This document shows, piece after piece, positions 24,625 to 33,013 of a DNA stretch of 64,000 nt (positions within the stretch are counted from its first letter, which is position 1; each line of letters starts with the position of its first letter). The translations under genes were made by a program, and so were the position numbers. The notes beneath the pieces were generated by a model. It saw only the letters and a list, made by a program, of their open reading frames with translations, was not told where the DNA came from and made no database searches. The stretch is from Scedosporium boydii. Its lineage: Eukaryota > Ascomycota > Sordariomycetes > Microascales > Microascaceae. The stretch covers positions 372,001 to 436,000 of the forward strand of contig NJFT01000002.1 in assembly GCA_002221725.1 (NCBI GenBank). The letters run 5' to 3'.

Positions 24625-26913
24625 ATGATGGAGACGAGACACCTGTTCCCTCGCTGGGACGGGGCGATTCCTCCCGACCTTTGCTCTGCAACCCTCCTCG
24701 CCAGCGGCGGCGCTCTTCTCATGGAGAACGGTCGTCATCTTCTCACACTCTCCCACGATGCCATCTACCTCGCGAATTGCCCTGGCGGAGTGCTCGCTGC
24801 GCGAGAGAGCACCGGAACCCCCCTATTAACGGATGAGAACTCTGTGACATTCGAGGGGGGGTTATCGGAGGGCAGTCCCGGGTTTGCCGACCTCCGCGAT
24901 CCCTTTTACGCTTCTTTGTTTCCCGTATTTTACGCTCTTGCCGCAACGACCGTTATCGCCTACATGCTCGTCATTATGCTTTTCATAACGCCCCGGACTT
25001 TCGTCAACGGCGGAATCGTTTACCTCGGACGCCACAACCGCTTCACGAACAGCTCGCCAAGCGCAGTTACTGTTGGCGGCAGGCCATGGCTGCAAAAGGT
25101 AGCTGCGTTGACCGTGGCCATATGCCTTACCGTGGCCAGCGGTGCCACGTTCCACGAAGTGGAGAAGCAATATCAGTGGGGTATCCATGATGCCCACCAC
25201 CTGCAGCTCGTCGTCATGGACAGCACCGCACTCAAAGTTATCCGACTCATCTCCGACACATTTCTCTGGCTAGCGCAGGCGCAGACCCTCATCCGCCTCT
25301 TCCAGCGCCAGCGCGAGAAGATCATCATCAAATGGGCCGCCTTCGCCCTCATCACCCTCGACGTCATCTTCAGTGCCCTCAACAGCTTTCAAAACACCGA
25401 TCCTGCCAACCAGGGCAGCAGGCGGCCCCAGACCTTCGTCGACGCCATCCCCGCCCTCAGCTACCTTTTCCAACTCTCCCTGGGTCTGCTGTACGCGGCC
25501 TGGGTCATTTACTATTCGATCCTAAAGAAACGCTACGCCTTTTACCACCCGCTCATGAAGAACATGCCGCTCGTCGCCGGCATATCCTTATTCTCTATTC
25601 TTGTCCCCGTCGTCTTCTTCATCCTCGACATCTCAAAACCCGAACTCACCGGCTGGGGTGATTACGTTAGGTGGGTCGGCGCTGCCGCCGCCAGCGTCGT
25701 CGTGTGGGAATGGGTTGAGCGCATAGAAGCGCTGGAGAGAGAAGAGAAGAAAGATGGTATATTAGGCCGTCAAGTCTTTGACGGCGATGATATGGTGGAA
25801 GCGACGCCCTCATCAGATACAGCATGGTCCCGCAGATTAAGGAAACAGAACGATTCCGACGGGGGAAATGACGATGGAGACGGAAGAGGGTCTGGCCCGT
25901 TATTATCGACTCGGGGAAGTATAATAGCGTCCCTCGCGAGCCGGTATCGACATCATGCCGGTTCAGGGGGGGCACGTTCTCTTGAGGATGGAAGAGGAGG
26001 ACGAGGAGAGAGAGAGGTGCCCACGAGGGGTAGGGATAGAGATGCAGGGGAGGCCCTGAGACCGCCTCCTTGGCCGTCACATCCTCCCCCGACGGCGACG
26101 CCCATTAGCCGCACCGACACCACCAGCGCGGCGAGCACCGCCTATACGGTGAGATACCACGCCCACTCGTCAGACGGAACAGGACGGACACGGACACCAG
26201 ACCCGCCAAGCAACGGCCGCGCGGCACTTTCTAGCAGTAACGGCTCGGATATGAGCCACGTGGTCGGCAGCAACACCGAGGGATCTGGCGGAACATCCTC
26301 TGGCGGGGCGGCAGGAGGAGTGCAGTCCACACAACAACAGCACTATCCACGCCCATCCACCGAGGCCGACTCAGCGGATGGCGGTGGCACGGAGAGGGAA
26401 GACCGATGGCCCGGACTTACGCAAATCGTTGCCCGACCCATCTTGGGTAGAGCACCGCGGCAACCACAGCCCGACCGCAACGACGAGGCAGGCCCCGGCT
26501 CCGTCCGCCACCAACGCGACGACGTCACCAGATGGGACTGGCGTTCCAAGCTCGAAGATTTCGCCGCGACACAGGCCGAGAAATTCCGCGACAAGATCCG
26601 CCCGCCGACGGATACCCAGAACATGCGCGTCACCGTCATCCCCGCGCCGCCTCGGAGGGGCGTCGCGCTGGAGCAGCTCCTCGAGGAGGAGGAGCGGAGC
26701 AGCAGCGATGACGTCGGTCGCGCGCACACGAGGAGGAGGAGCGGCGGTGGTCTGTTGGACCAGGCGGGCACGAATCGGGATCCGAATTTCGTGGCGCCGC
26801 CGATGTGGCCGGGTGTTCATCCAAGGCTGGAGTATGCGGAGTCTTCGCGGACGGGGTCTATTGATTCTTCTTCGCCGTCGAGGGCCGGGTCTAGGCCTTC
26901 GCATGGGAGATAG
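24625..26913 (+). CDS. palH: Ambient pH sensor PalH/Rim21
   Basis: One exon of 762 residues. PalH/Rim21 is the seven-transmembrane plasma-membrane sensor that starts the alkaline pH response, recruiting the arrestin PalF and the ESCRT-linked PalA/B/C steps that activate the PacC/Rim101 transcription factor. The extracellular N-terminus is about 95 residues. Hydrophobic segments lie near 97-122, 155-175, 203-224, 232-253, 277-300, 315-334 and 346-362. The last is followed by the family's characteristic cytosolic WEWVERIEALEREEKKDGIL stretch. The remaining 380 or so residues form a Ser/Thr/Arg-rich, probably disordered tail, where PalF binds in Aspergillus. A conserved-looking patch (RVTVIPAPPRRGVALEQLLE) lies near 671-690. 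The start is an ATG-ATG pair, so residue 2 may be the true first Met. Confidence 0.92.
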   Translation: MMETRHLFPRWDGAIPPDLCSATLLASGGALLMENGRHLLTLSHDAIYLANCPGGVLAARESTGTPLLTDENSVTFEGGLSEGSPGFADLRDPFYASLFPVFYALAATTVIAYMLVIMLFITPRTFVNGGIVYLGRHNRFTNSSPSAVTVGGRPWLQKVAALTVAICLTVASGATFHEVEKQYQWGIHDAHHLQLVVMDSTALKVIRLISDTFLWLAQAQTLIRLFQRQREKIIIKWAAFALITLDVIFSALNSFQNTDPANQGSRRPQTFVDAIPALSYLFQLSLGLLYAAWVIYYSILKKRYAFYHPLMKNMPLVAGISLFSILVPVVFFILDISKPELTGWGDYVRWVGAAAASVVVWEWVERIEALEREEKKDGILGRQVFDGDDMVEATPSSDTAWSRRLRKQNDSDGGNDDGDGRGSGPLLSTRGSIIASLASRYRHHAGSGGARSLEDGRGGRGEREVPTRGRDRDAGEALRPPPWPSHPPPTATPISRTDTTSAASTAYTVRYHAHSSDGTGRTRTPDPPSNGRAALSSSNGSDMSHVVGSNTEGSGGTSSGGAAGGVQSTQQQHYPRPSTEADSADGGGTEREDRWPGLTQIVARPILGRAPRQPQPDRNDEAGPGSVRHQRDDVTRWDWRSKLEDFAATQAEKFRDKIRPPTDTQNMRVTVIPAPPRRGVALEQLLEEEERSSSDDVGRAHTRRRSGGGLLDQAGTNRDPNFVAPPMWPGVHPRLEYAESSRTGSIDSSSPSRAGSRPSHGR

Positions 26914-27511
26914 TCTGCGGTGACTTCTTCTCTCTCTTTTGCGGACTCCTCTTCTTTCTTTTTCCTTCATTTATCTGTTTATTTCTTATTATTTTATTTT
27001 ATTTTTGGGCTGGGACACTCTTCTGGGAATAGGTTTAGAAAATCCTGGGACTAATGAGCCTGGCGTTTCAGGACGGCAACCGTGGGAAAAAAAGGTTGCT
27101 ATTGTTCCATTTATACTTGAGGGGGAACCTAGTCTTTACAAAAGCTTCAATGTTATGTTGCGCGGTTGGAGGATTGATATACACGAGGAACATATTCTGG
27201 CAGGAAGCGCCTGGCCTTTCAAGTTCCGGGCGATACAATACTTGAAAACGGTATTATTGAAAGGATAATTAGGACATATTTGATTGGGGAGAGGGAAGCT
27301 TTCGAGCAATGAAAACGATACTTGTATTTATATGAATTTTTATACCCATTTGAGAGGGGGGGCTGAATTGAAGTCAACAGGCACATGCAAGCAGCCTTTT
27401 CATGATTCTTGTGATGAAGAGGTCCCTACCTGGGAGCTTTGAGAGTCGTCGTTGATCGATAGCCTCGACATTCAGTCGCATGCCCAAGTCCTCCGAGTTC
27501 GATAGTCCACT
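26914..27511. other. Convergent intergenic region
   Basis: This is the shared 3' space between palH (plus) and the kinase-like gene (minus). The part from about 27,230 to 27,430 is the left copy of an imperfect repeat, whose partner lies at about 29,020-29,205. Confidence 0.7.
27229..27425. repeat. Left copy of a ~190-bp imperfect direct repeat
   Basis: This segment aligns in the same orientation with about 29,017-29,205. Shared blocks, in order, include ACAATACTT versus GCAATACTT, TTCGAGCAA, ATACTTGTATT, GGNTGAATTGAAGTC-like sequence, and GCAAGCAG followed by CATGATTCT and GTGATGAAGAG. By eye identity is around two thirds to three quarters with small indels. It lies just 3' of the kinase-like gene, and the other copy lies just 3' of that gene's decayed relative, so this is a duplicated gene end rather than a mobile element. 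Confidence 0.7.
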
Positions 27512-28495
27512 CTAACCAAACAAACCATCCTCTTCTTCGTCATCTCCGCCAGCCCATTCCATATACCTATCGGAATTCTCGAACCGGAGCTCAAAGCCCT
27601 CTCTAGCAAGTCGCTTCTTCATCACCAATCCAGCCGCTCCCTCCTCGTCCTTGTTCAGCTTAGCCTTAGCCCAGTCGCGGTCTGACTCGTCGCAGCCTCG
27701 CAATCTAGCCAGACCAAAGTCAATCATGAACACCCTGTAACAACCGCTCCTGCTGTCACGCTGGATGATAAAGTTGTCGGGTCGAACATCTCTATTGAGG
27801 ATGTTGTGGTCGCCGACTACTTGTACGATGGTGACGGCTTGGTCGACGATGTCTTGCCATTCGGATTTGGGCGCGTGGTCTTGCACTTTTGATAGAGAGA
27901 AACCTTCGATATACTGAAGTAAGATTCCCTTGATGTGGAATAATTCCGCAGTATCGATCTGGCCAGTGTCGGTGTTCGAAAGTGAGAGGTTGAGATGCAC
28001 ACGCACTAAGAGGCGAGGAACCAGCGTCCCCTGGATATCACGAAGGACATCATACACGACAGTCTCAGCATCAAAGAGTTTGTCAGCTTGTCTAGTTAGA
28101 AATGTTTCGATTTGGCCGTCGTCCCAAGTCTCTCCGGTATCCTCCTCAAAATCGGGGATGGTCTGGAGATCGTGAAGGAACTGCCGCGCTGCGCCCGTCT
28201 GGACGGCGTTGATGTACTCTTTTTCTATATCTTTCGTCCACGGGTCGATTCCGTGATTGCGCCGAAGTTGCTCTGAGAAGCGCCTGTCGTAAAGCTTTAG
28301 AAACACTGGATTGTCGGGATAAGTATCTTCACCCAGAGGGTCTACGGTCATGCAGCAGGAAAGCGTGCGGGGACTCTGGAGCTGTCGAATTCGTGCGCGG
28401 ACCGAGGTCGAGGGTGTTTCGCCGGGGCCGGGGATGATGGTCAAGGTTAAAACTTGACCTACTTGGTAATCCTCAAAGGGAGAGCAGGAAGCCAT
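27512..28495 (-). CDS. Atypical protein kinase-like protein
   Basis: One exon of 327 residues on the minus strand. The ATG at 28495 is used because the ten upstream in-frame codons contain no ATG. The fold is recognisable from kinase landmarks: FLKLYDRR with Lys67 (candidate ATP-anchoring Lys), AETVVYDVL with Glu144 (candidate helix-C Glu) followed by IQGTLVPRL, hinge-like GILLQYIEGFSL (190-201), catalytic loop NILNRDVRPDNFII with Asp236 and Asn241, and MIDFGLARL with Asp259. The usual HRD is NRD, as in many fungal choline/APH-like or orphan kinases. The lobe after DFG is very short (about 65 residues, with no clear APE), so a reduced or non-protein substrate kinase is possible. A degenerate paralogue lies 0.5-1.2 kb further right, on the same strand. 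Substrate unknown. Confidence 0.8.
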   Translation of the reverse strand: MASCSPFEDYQVGQVLTLTIIPGPGETPSTSVRARIRQLQSPRTLSCCMTVDPLGEDTYPDNPVFLKLYDRRFSEQLRRNHGIDPWTKDIEKEYINAVQTGAARQFLHDLQTIPDFEEDTGETWDDGQIETFLTRQADKLFDAETVVYDVLRDIQGTLVPRLLVRVHLNLSLSNTDTGQIDTAELFHIKGILLQYIEGFSLSKVQDHAPKSEWQDIVDQAVTIVQVVGDHNILNRDVRPDNFIIQRDSRSGCYRVFMIDFGLARLRGCDESDRDWAKAKLNKDEEGAAGLVMKKRLAREGFELRFENSDRYMEWAGGDDEEEDGLFG

Positions 28496-29016
28496 CTCTC
28501 TCAGAAAATAAAGCAGAGCGATCAAGATACGTAGTACTGTTGTCGCTGCGGGATGAATTGTCCATCGACCCGGACGTTGCGGGTCATTGCATCCAACTCC
28601 TCTCCTCAGCTGGCTGATTCATTTCATTTTGACCTCCGAAAAGCTCCATTCATGCCCATTGAGCACTCGCTTCCACCCAGCAAGGAGAGATGTAGTAGAA
28701 AGATGCCTAGATAGCAAAATGTAGGTCTTATGGTAAGTGCCCTTAGATTAACTCTGCCAGCTCTTGGTTGTCCTTGTACTTCATAGATATCACGAGAGTT
28801 TTGCAGCTCAGATACACAGAGGGCTAATCTTATCTAAGATTTGTCAAGGCTGTCGAGGTCTATCTTCTCCAATTGTCCCGAGGTGACTGATGACTCTTTC
28901 GGGTAATCTATCCAGAGCGGCGGCGGATGAGACCTTCACGACGAGCAAGGGCGGACAAAGTCTGGCAGCGAGTCCTTGCAATTGGCTTAGAGGAGGCTAC
29001 CAGGGATATTCTGCGA
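28496..29016. other. Upstream region of kinase-like gene
   Basis: No gene is visible. This is the probable promoter of the minus-strand kinase-like gene and the spacer before its decayed copy. Confidence 0.5.
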
Positions 29017-29205
29017 GTTGCAATACTTATTTGAAAAGATAATCACTACATACTTGATAGGAGGGTGGGTTTTCGAGCAACAAAAATCAATACTTGTATT
29101 GACATGGTTCTGATATCCTTCGGGATTGGGATGTCAGAGGGTGGATTGAAATCGACCGTTACATCCTGCAAGCAGTCCTTTCATGATTCTGTGATGAAGA
29201 GATCC
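29017..29205. repeat. Right copy of the ~190-bp imperfect direct repeat
   Basis: This is the partner of 27,229-27,425, in the same orientation. On the minus strand the decayed reading frame ends inside it (codons DLFITES then stop near 29,182). In the left copy the equivalent sequence lies about 90 bases beyond the stop codon. Confidence 0.7.
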
Positions 29206-29660
29206 ATGGTGTTGAGATGGCAGAGCATGTGCTTGTACCATTCGACAAATTCGTCGCTCTCCTCGCTTCCGGAGACCCCAGTCAAGACTCGTTCTTCTGC
29301 TTCCAAAAAGGTGACGGTGTCACGAGACATCATCTATTGGGTGGGCACTTTCGACCTTGCTGCGTTTCTGGACTGGTTTCCTGCTCGATGATACCTCGAC
29401 GCATTCCGCCTTGCAGATTTCGAGCAATACCGGCTCCTTCGGCATCGAGCAAGAGAATAAGCGAGAGAGAATCCTCGTTCCCAACGACGGAGGGGATTAA
29501 AAAAAGACGCAAGACCTAATCCATGCATCGGTTCTTCAGAATGTTCCATTGTCCGAAGACCTTACAACGCGTCTCGTCGTTCGCGAAATACGTCGATCTG
29601 CAAACAGAAATGTCGACGATCGTCCCATTCGGCTTTGGGAGTCCTCCCAGGAGGACTGCA
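29180..29660 (-). pseudogene. Decayed paralogue of the kinase-like gene
   Basis: Fragments in different minus-strand frames match the C-terminal half of the intact gene in the same order. TPKAEWDD (near 29,617-29,640) matches APKSEWQD. IVD and then GQWNILKNR (near 29,529-29,554) match IVD and GDHNILNRD. SDEFVEW (near 29,238-29,258) matches SDRYMEW. The duplicated 3' flank follows. Between them are in-frame stops and at least one frameshift, and no DFG-like segment remains. Upstream, the N-terminal half is not recognisable. The alignment is by eye and the segments are short, so decay from a common ancestor is inferred mainly from order, strand and the shared flank. The alternative is an intact but intron-rich gene of the same family. 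Confidence 0.5.
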
Positions 29661-31265
29661 ATAGCGTAGTCTAATCAATATTTACCAGGAGCTCAAATTT
29701 AAACTGGTGGAGACCCGCTGCCGGGAGATGCGAGATGCGCGAGCCAAATCTCTTGGGTGGATACAGCGGATTGGTCCTAGGTTCTGAAATGGGGATCCTG
29801 CTGGGCAGGACTGAGCTCTCTGTGGCTCGATTTCTTCGTTCGTTGGAATTGATGGTCGACCAGGGGGCAGGCAACGGACGCCGTTCGTCTTGGCGACCCA
29901 CCTCGGTGATCAATGATTAATGTCTGTATGTTGGATTAGTGTGGTTGTATGTACACTGTTTGGTAGTGTCGACTATGGAGAGCCGTTTGGCTAGGCCAGC
30001 CCACTAGAGCGAAGATTTTCACAGGCATTGGACGAGGCAGGCTGGACCCCCTGGAAAACGCCAGAAAATCCTTCATGCAGTTTTTGCCCACTTCCTTTTT
30101 CTCCGTTTCTCTTTTGCACGCCGGACTTTCGGACTTTCAGTATTAGTTGGAGTCCGCAGGAATTGCAGTTTTGGAGTTCATGAAAATGGGAAACCGCGAG
30201 GCGAGGCTGACCCACAGTTTCTGTCGTGCCCTCTCGCTTCTCCTTAATGAAATCGGTCGAGGAAGTCGTGGTGGGTGGTTGCTTATCTTGTGAAGGTTGT
30301 GACAACGGATGGACCTTCCGCGAGAGAGGGCGCCGAGGAAGAAGACTACAAAGTACATTTGATGGTGCTATGAGTTGCGCCTTCCAAGCAAAACATCAAT
30401 TGATGCCATTTGATGGTGGGCGCACTCCTGCTTCATTGTCGTACGAAGAAGTCTGCGTCTGGCGTCTGTTGCGACTTCCCTGCTCGTCAAGGGGAGTCAA
30501 TGTCAAATGCTTGCTGCGGGCTACTCGGACACACGGACAGAATCCCTCGACGCTCGTGATCCAATTGCGCATCGTACAAGTAAACTCCGAAGCACGAAGC
30601 TGGTGGAGTGCAGCTGTACAATTGTAAGCGTCATCATTGATCTTGTACTTACCAACTGTGGCTTGCAAAGAGAGGAACGAGTGAATGCAGCTAGACCAGA
30701 GTCCATTTCTCAGCCGTCATCTTACCCACTTACCCAGTGCCCAAGTGCCTTCTCTTCCTTCGGACTTGGCTTACTTTGGCGAGGGACTGGACCTCTCAAA
30801 TTAAACGAGGGTTCCGCGACCGATGTGACGGGGCCCCTTCCACAGTTCCCCGCCTTCCGTCTCATTGCTCCCGTCTCGTCTCCCCTTGCCTTGATGACTT
30901 GCCTGACTGGACTTGTGCCCCCTTCAATCCTTGACCAAATTTCCCTGGTGGTCTCCGAAGTACTGAACGAGGTACACAATCTGCGAATTGCCAATATCAA
31001 TGCTTCAATAATTTTTTTCCCGTCTCTATTTCACCACCCCTCGGGCATTTTTTTCCTTTAACCCTTTAATACTGTCCTCATCCTCACCCGGCCGCCCTAC
31101 AAGATTAACTTCCTTTTTTCCCCTCTCAACCTTCTGATTTTACGAAAACAATTCTGCCCAATCCCGCGTTTTGCGAAGAACGGAGGACTTTTGTCTCCCC
31201 GCGCAAGATTGATCGTGTCGCTCCTTTAAGAAAAAAAAATCTTCCCCCTTTCCACAACCGACGTC
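29661..31265. other. Intergenic region upstream of ceramide synthase gene
   Basis: No convincing gene is visible. One ATCAATTGAT palindrome lies at 30,395-30,404. The last 250 bases are strongly C/T-rich, typical of a fungal promoter and 5' leader for the gene starting at 31,266. Confidence 0.55.
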
Positions 31266-33013
31266 ATGGCGGCTAGCGAACCCTTCCCGATCCTTAATAC
31301 CTCAGCCGACCAGCTACACACACCGTCCGGAGATGGAGCGCCGCGGAGGAGGAGGAAATCTAGTGTTATTGGCTCTGAGTTTAGGATAGGGGACCCTGAT
31401 TCGAAGTCGAGGGGTGGCTTGGTTTCTGCAGATGGTGCTTCTCAGGTTCGTCTCAAGCTCCTCATTCCTACGGACCCTATCGTGGAATTGTATCTCTTTC
31501 GCAGAAGCCAGAAACCTATTTTTTTTTTTTTTTTTCATTCCTTTTTTTATGCCGTTTCCCCGGTGTTTAAAATGACGTGGTGACTTTGGCTAGACAGGGA
31601 GGGAGGGAGGGGTGGTTTGGCCAAGACGAAAGCTGTCATGAAGCCTTTACTGACATGTGCCCCGACTCGACTCCAGACCGATGCGCCCAGACGACTCTCG
31701 AAGCGCCGCCGGGCCAGGGGCCTGCTCTCTCGCTTCCGACATGCTATAGCTCGCCATAACTGCATTCTTCCCGGCTGTCTCGTCCTCACCTTCCTCACGC
31801 TCTACGCCTTCAACCCAACCGAGTCGAATCCGATCCACCACTTCATCTTCCTCTCCTATCCCGAGCCTACCGAACCCGGCAAGCCCCAGCTCTACGGAAA
31901 AGGCTACTGGGATATTGCCTTTGTCGTCTTCTACACCATTGTCCTCACCTTCACCCGCGAGTTCTTCATGCAGGAAGTCTTCCGCCCCATGGCTCGCTTC
32001 GCTGGTCTTCCTCGTCGCAAAACCCCCCGGTTCATGGAGCAGACGTATACGGCACTCTACTTCGGCATCCTGGGTCCCGCCGGAATGTACGTCATGAGTA
32101 AGACGCCCGTCTGGTACTTCAACACCCGCGGCATGTACGAGGATTTTCCCCACTGGTACCAAGAGGGAATTGTCAAGTTCTACTACCTCTTCCAGGCCGC
32201 CTACTGGGCCCAGCAAGCCATTGTCCTCATCCTCGGTATGGAGAAGCCTCGCAAGGACTTCCGTGAGCTCGTGGCCCATCACATCGTCAGTCTTTCGTTG
32301 ATTGGCTGCAGCTACCGATTCCACTTTACCTACATTGGCCTGGCTGTCTACACGACCCATGATATCAGTGACTTCTTCCTTGCTGTAGGTTCTGCCCAAA
32401 CTCTGAATCGTACTCCATCCTATCTTGCCCGGAGTGGACGAGCTGGGTCCCCATTTGTCCCTTTAAGGCCCTCGATCGATATGATTGATGTTTTGTCGTA
32501 CTGACTTGTTTATCTTCTCTTTCTCTGTAGACCTCCAAGACGCTGAACTATCTCGACTCGCCCATAGTTGGGCCGTATTTTGCCTGTTTCATGGGCGTTT
32601 GGATTTACATGCGTCATTACCTCAACCTGAAGATCCTCTACTCTCTCTTTACCGAGTTCAAGACGGTCGGCCCCTACGAACTCGACTGGGCGGGTGGTCA
32701 ATTCAAGTGTGAAATCTCGTTTTGGATCACCCTCGGTCTTCTCTCCTCCCTGCAGGCTCTGAACCTCTTCTGGTTGTATTACATTGTCCGAATCGCACTC
32801 CGATTCATCCGCGACAAGCACGCTACGGACGAGCGGTCTGACGATGAGGGCGAAGACGACGAGCCTGTTGAGGAGCCAACTCCTAACAAGGCTGCAGAGG
32901 CCAACGGACATGCCAACGGACATGCCAATGGACATGCTAACGGCCATGCTAACGGCCATGCTAATGGACGTGCTAATGGACATGCTAATGGACATGCTGT
33001 TAAATCGAACTGA
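31266..33013 (+). CDS. LAG1: Ceramide synthase, Lag1/Lac1/BarA family (TLC domain)
   Basis: Three exons. Exon 1 begins at 31,266 (MAASEPFPILN, then a basic RRRRKSS patch). Its end is uncertain: a GTATCT donor at 31,491 joined to the ACAG ending at 31,597 keeps frame. Exon 2 runs to 32,384 and exon 3 from 32,531 to 33,013. The enzyme acylates sphingoid bases with acyl-CoA in the ER membrane. The TLC domain shows multiple membrane spans and the Lag1 motif, including AHHIVSLSLIGCSYRFH with the paired histidines, and THDISDFFLA/TSKTLNYLD across the second splice. WHWYQ-like context before the domain is seen as FPHWYQEGIVKFYYLFQAAY. The cytosolic tail is acidic (DDEGEDDEPVEEP) and ends in eight ANGH-type repeats. 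The domain rules out a sterol or TRAM protein with fair certainty. LAC1 paralogue assignment is not resolved. Confidence 0.92.
32385..32530 (+). other. Intron 2 of ceramide synthase gene
   Basis: The 146-nt intron runs from GTAGGT to a CTCTGTAG acceptor. Removing it joins DFFLA to TSKTLNYL and restores the conserved Lag1 motif. Confidence 0.85.
32900..32995 (+). repeat. 12-bp coding minisatellite, eight ANGH-type units
   Basis: Eight 12-bp units lie at the 3' end of the ceramide synthase gene. Seven encode Ala-Asn-Gly-His and one encodes Ala-Asn-Gly-Arg. Synonymous differences (AAC/AAT, GGA/GGC, GCC/GCT) fall in blocks, which suggests stepwise unit duplication with frame maintained. Confidence 0.9.

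Noticed and set aside
30507..31061. 184-codon frame upstream of the ceramide synthase gene
   Set aside because: Starts at a non-ATG codon and lies in the C/T-rich promoter region. No family similarity.
31647..32399. 250-codon antisense frame inside the ceramide synthase gene
   Set aside because: Shadow of the TLC-domain coding sequence. No motif of its own.
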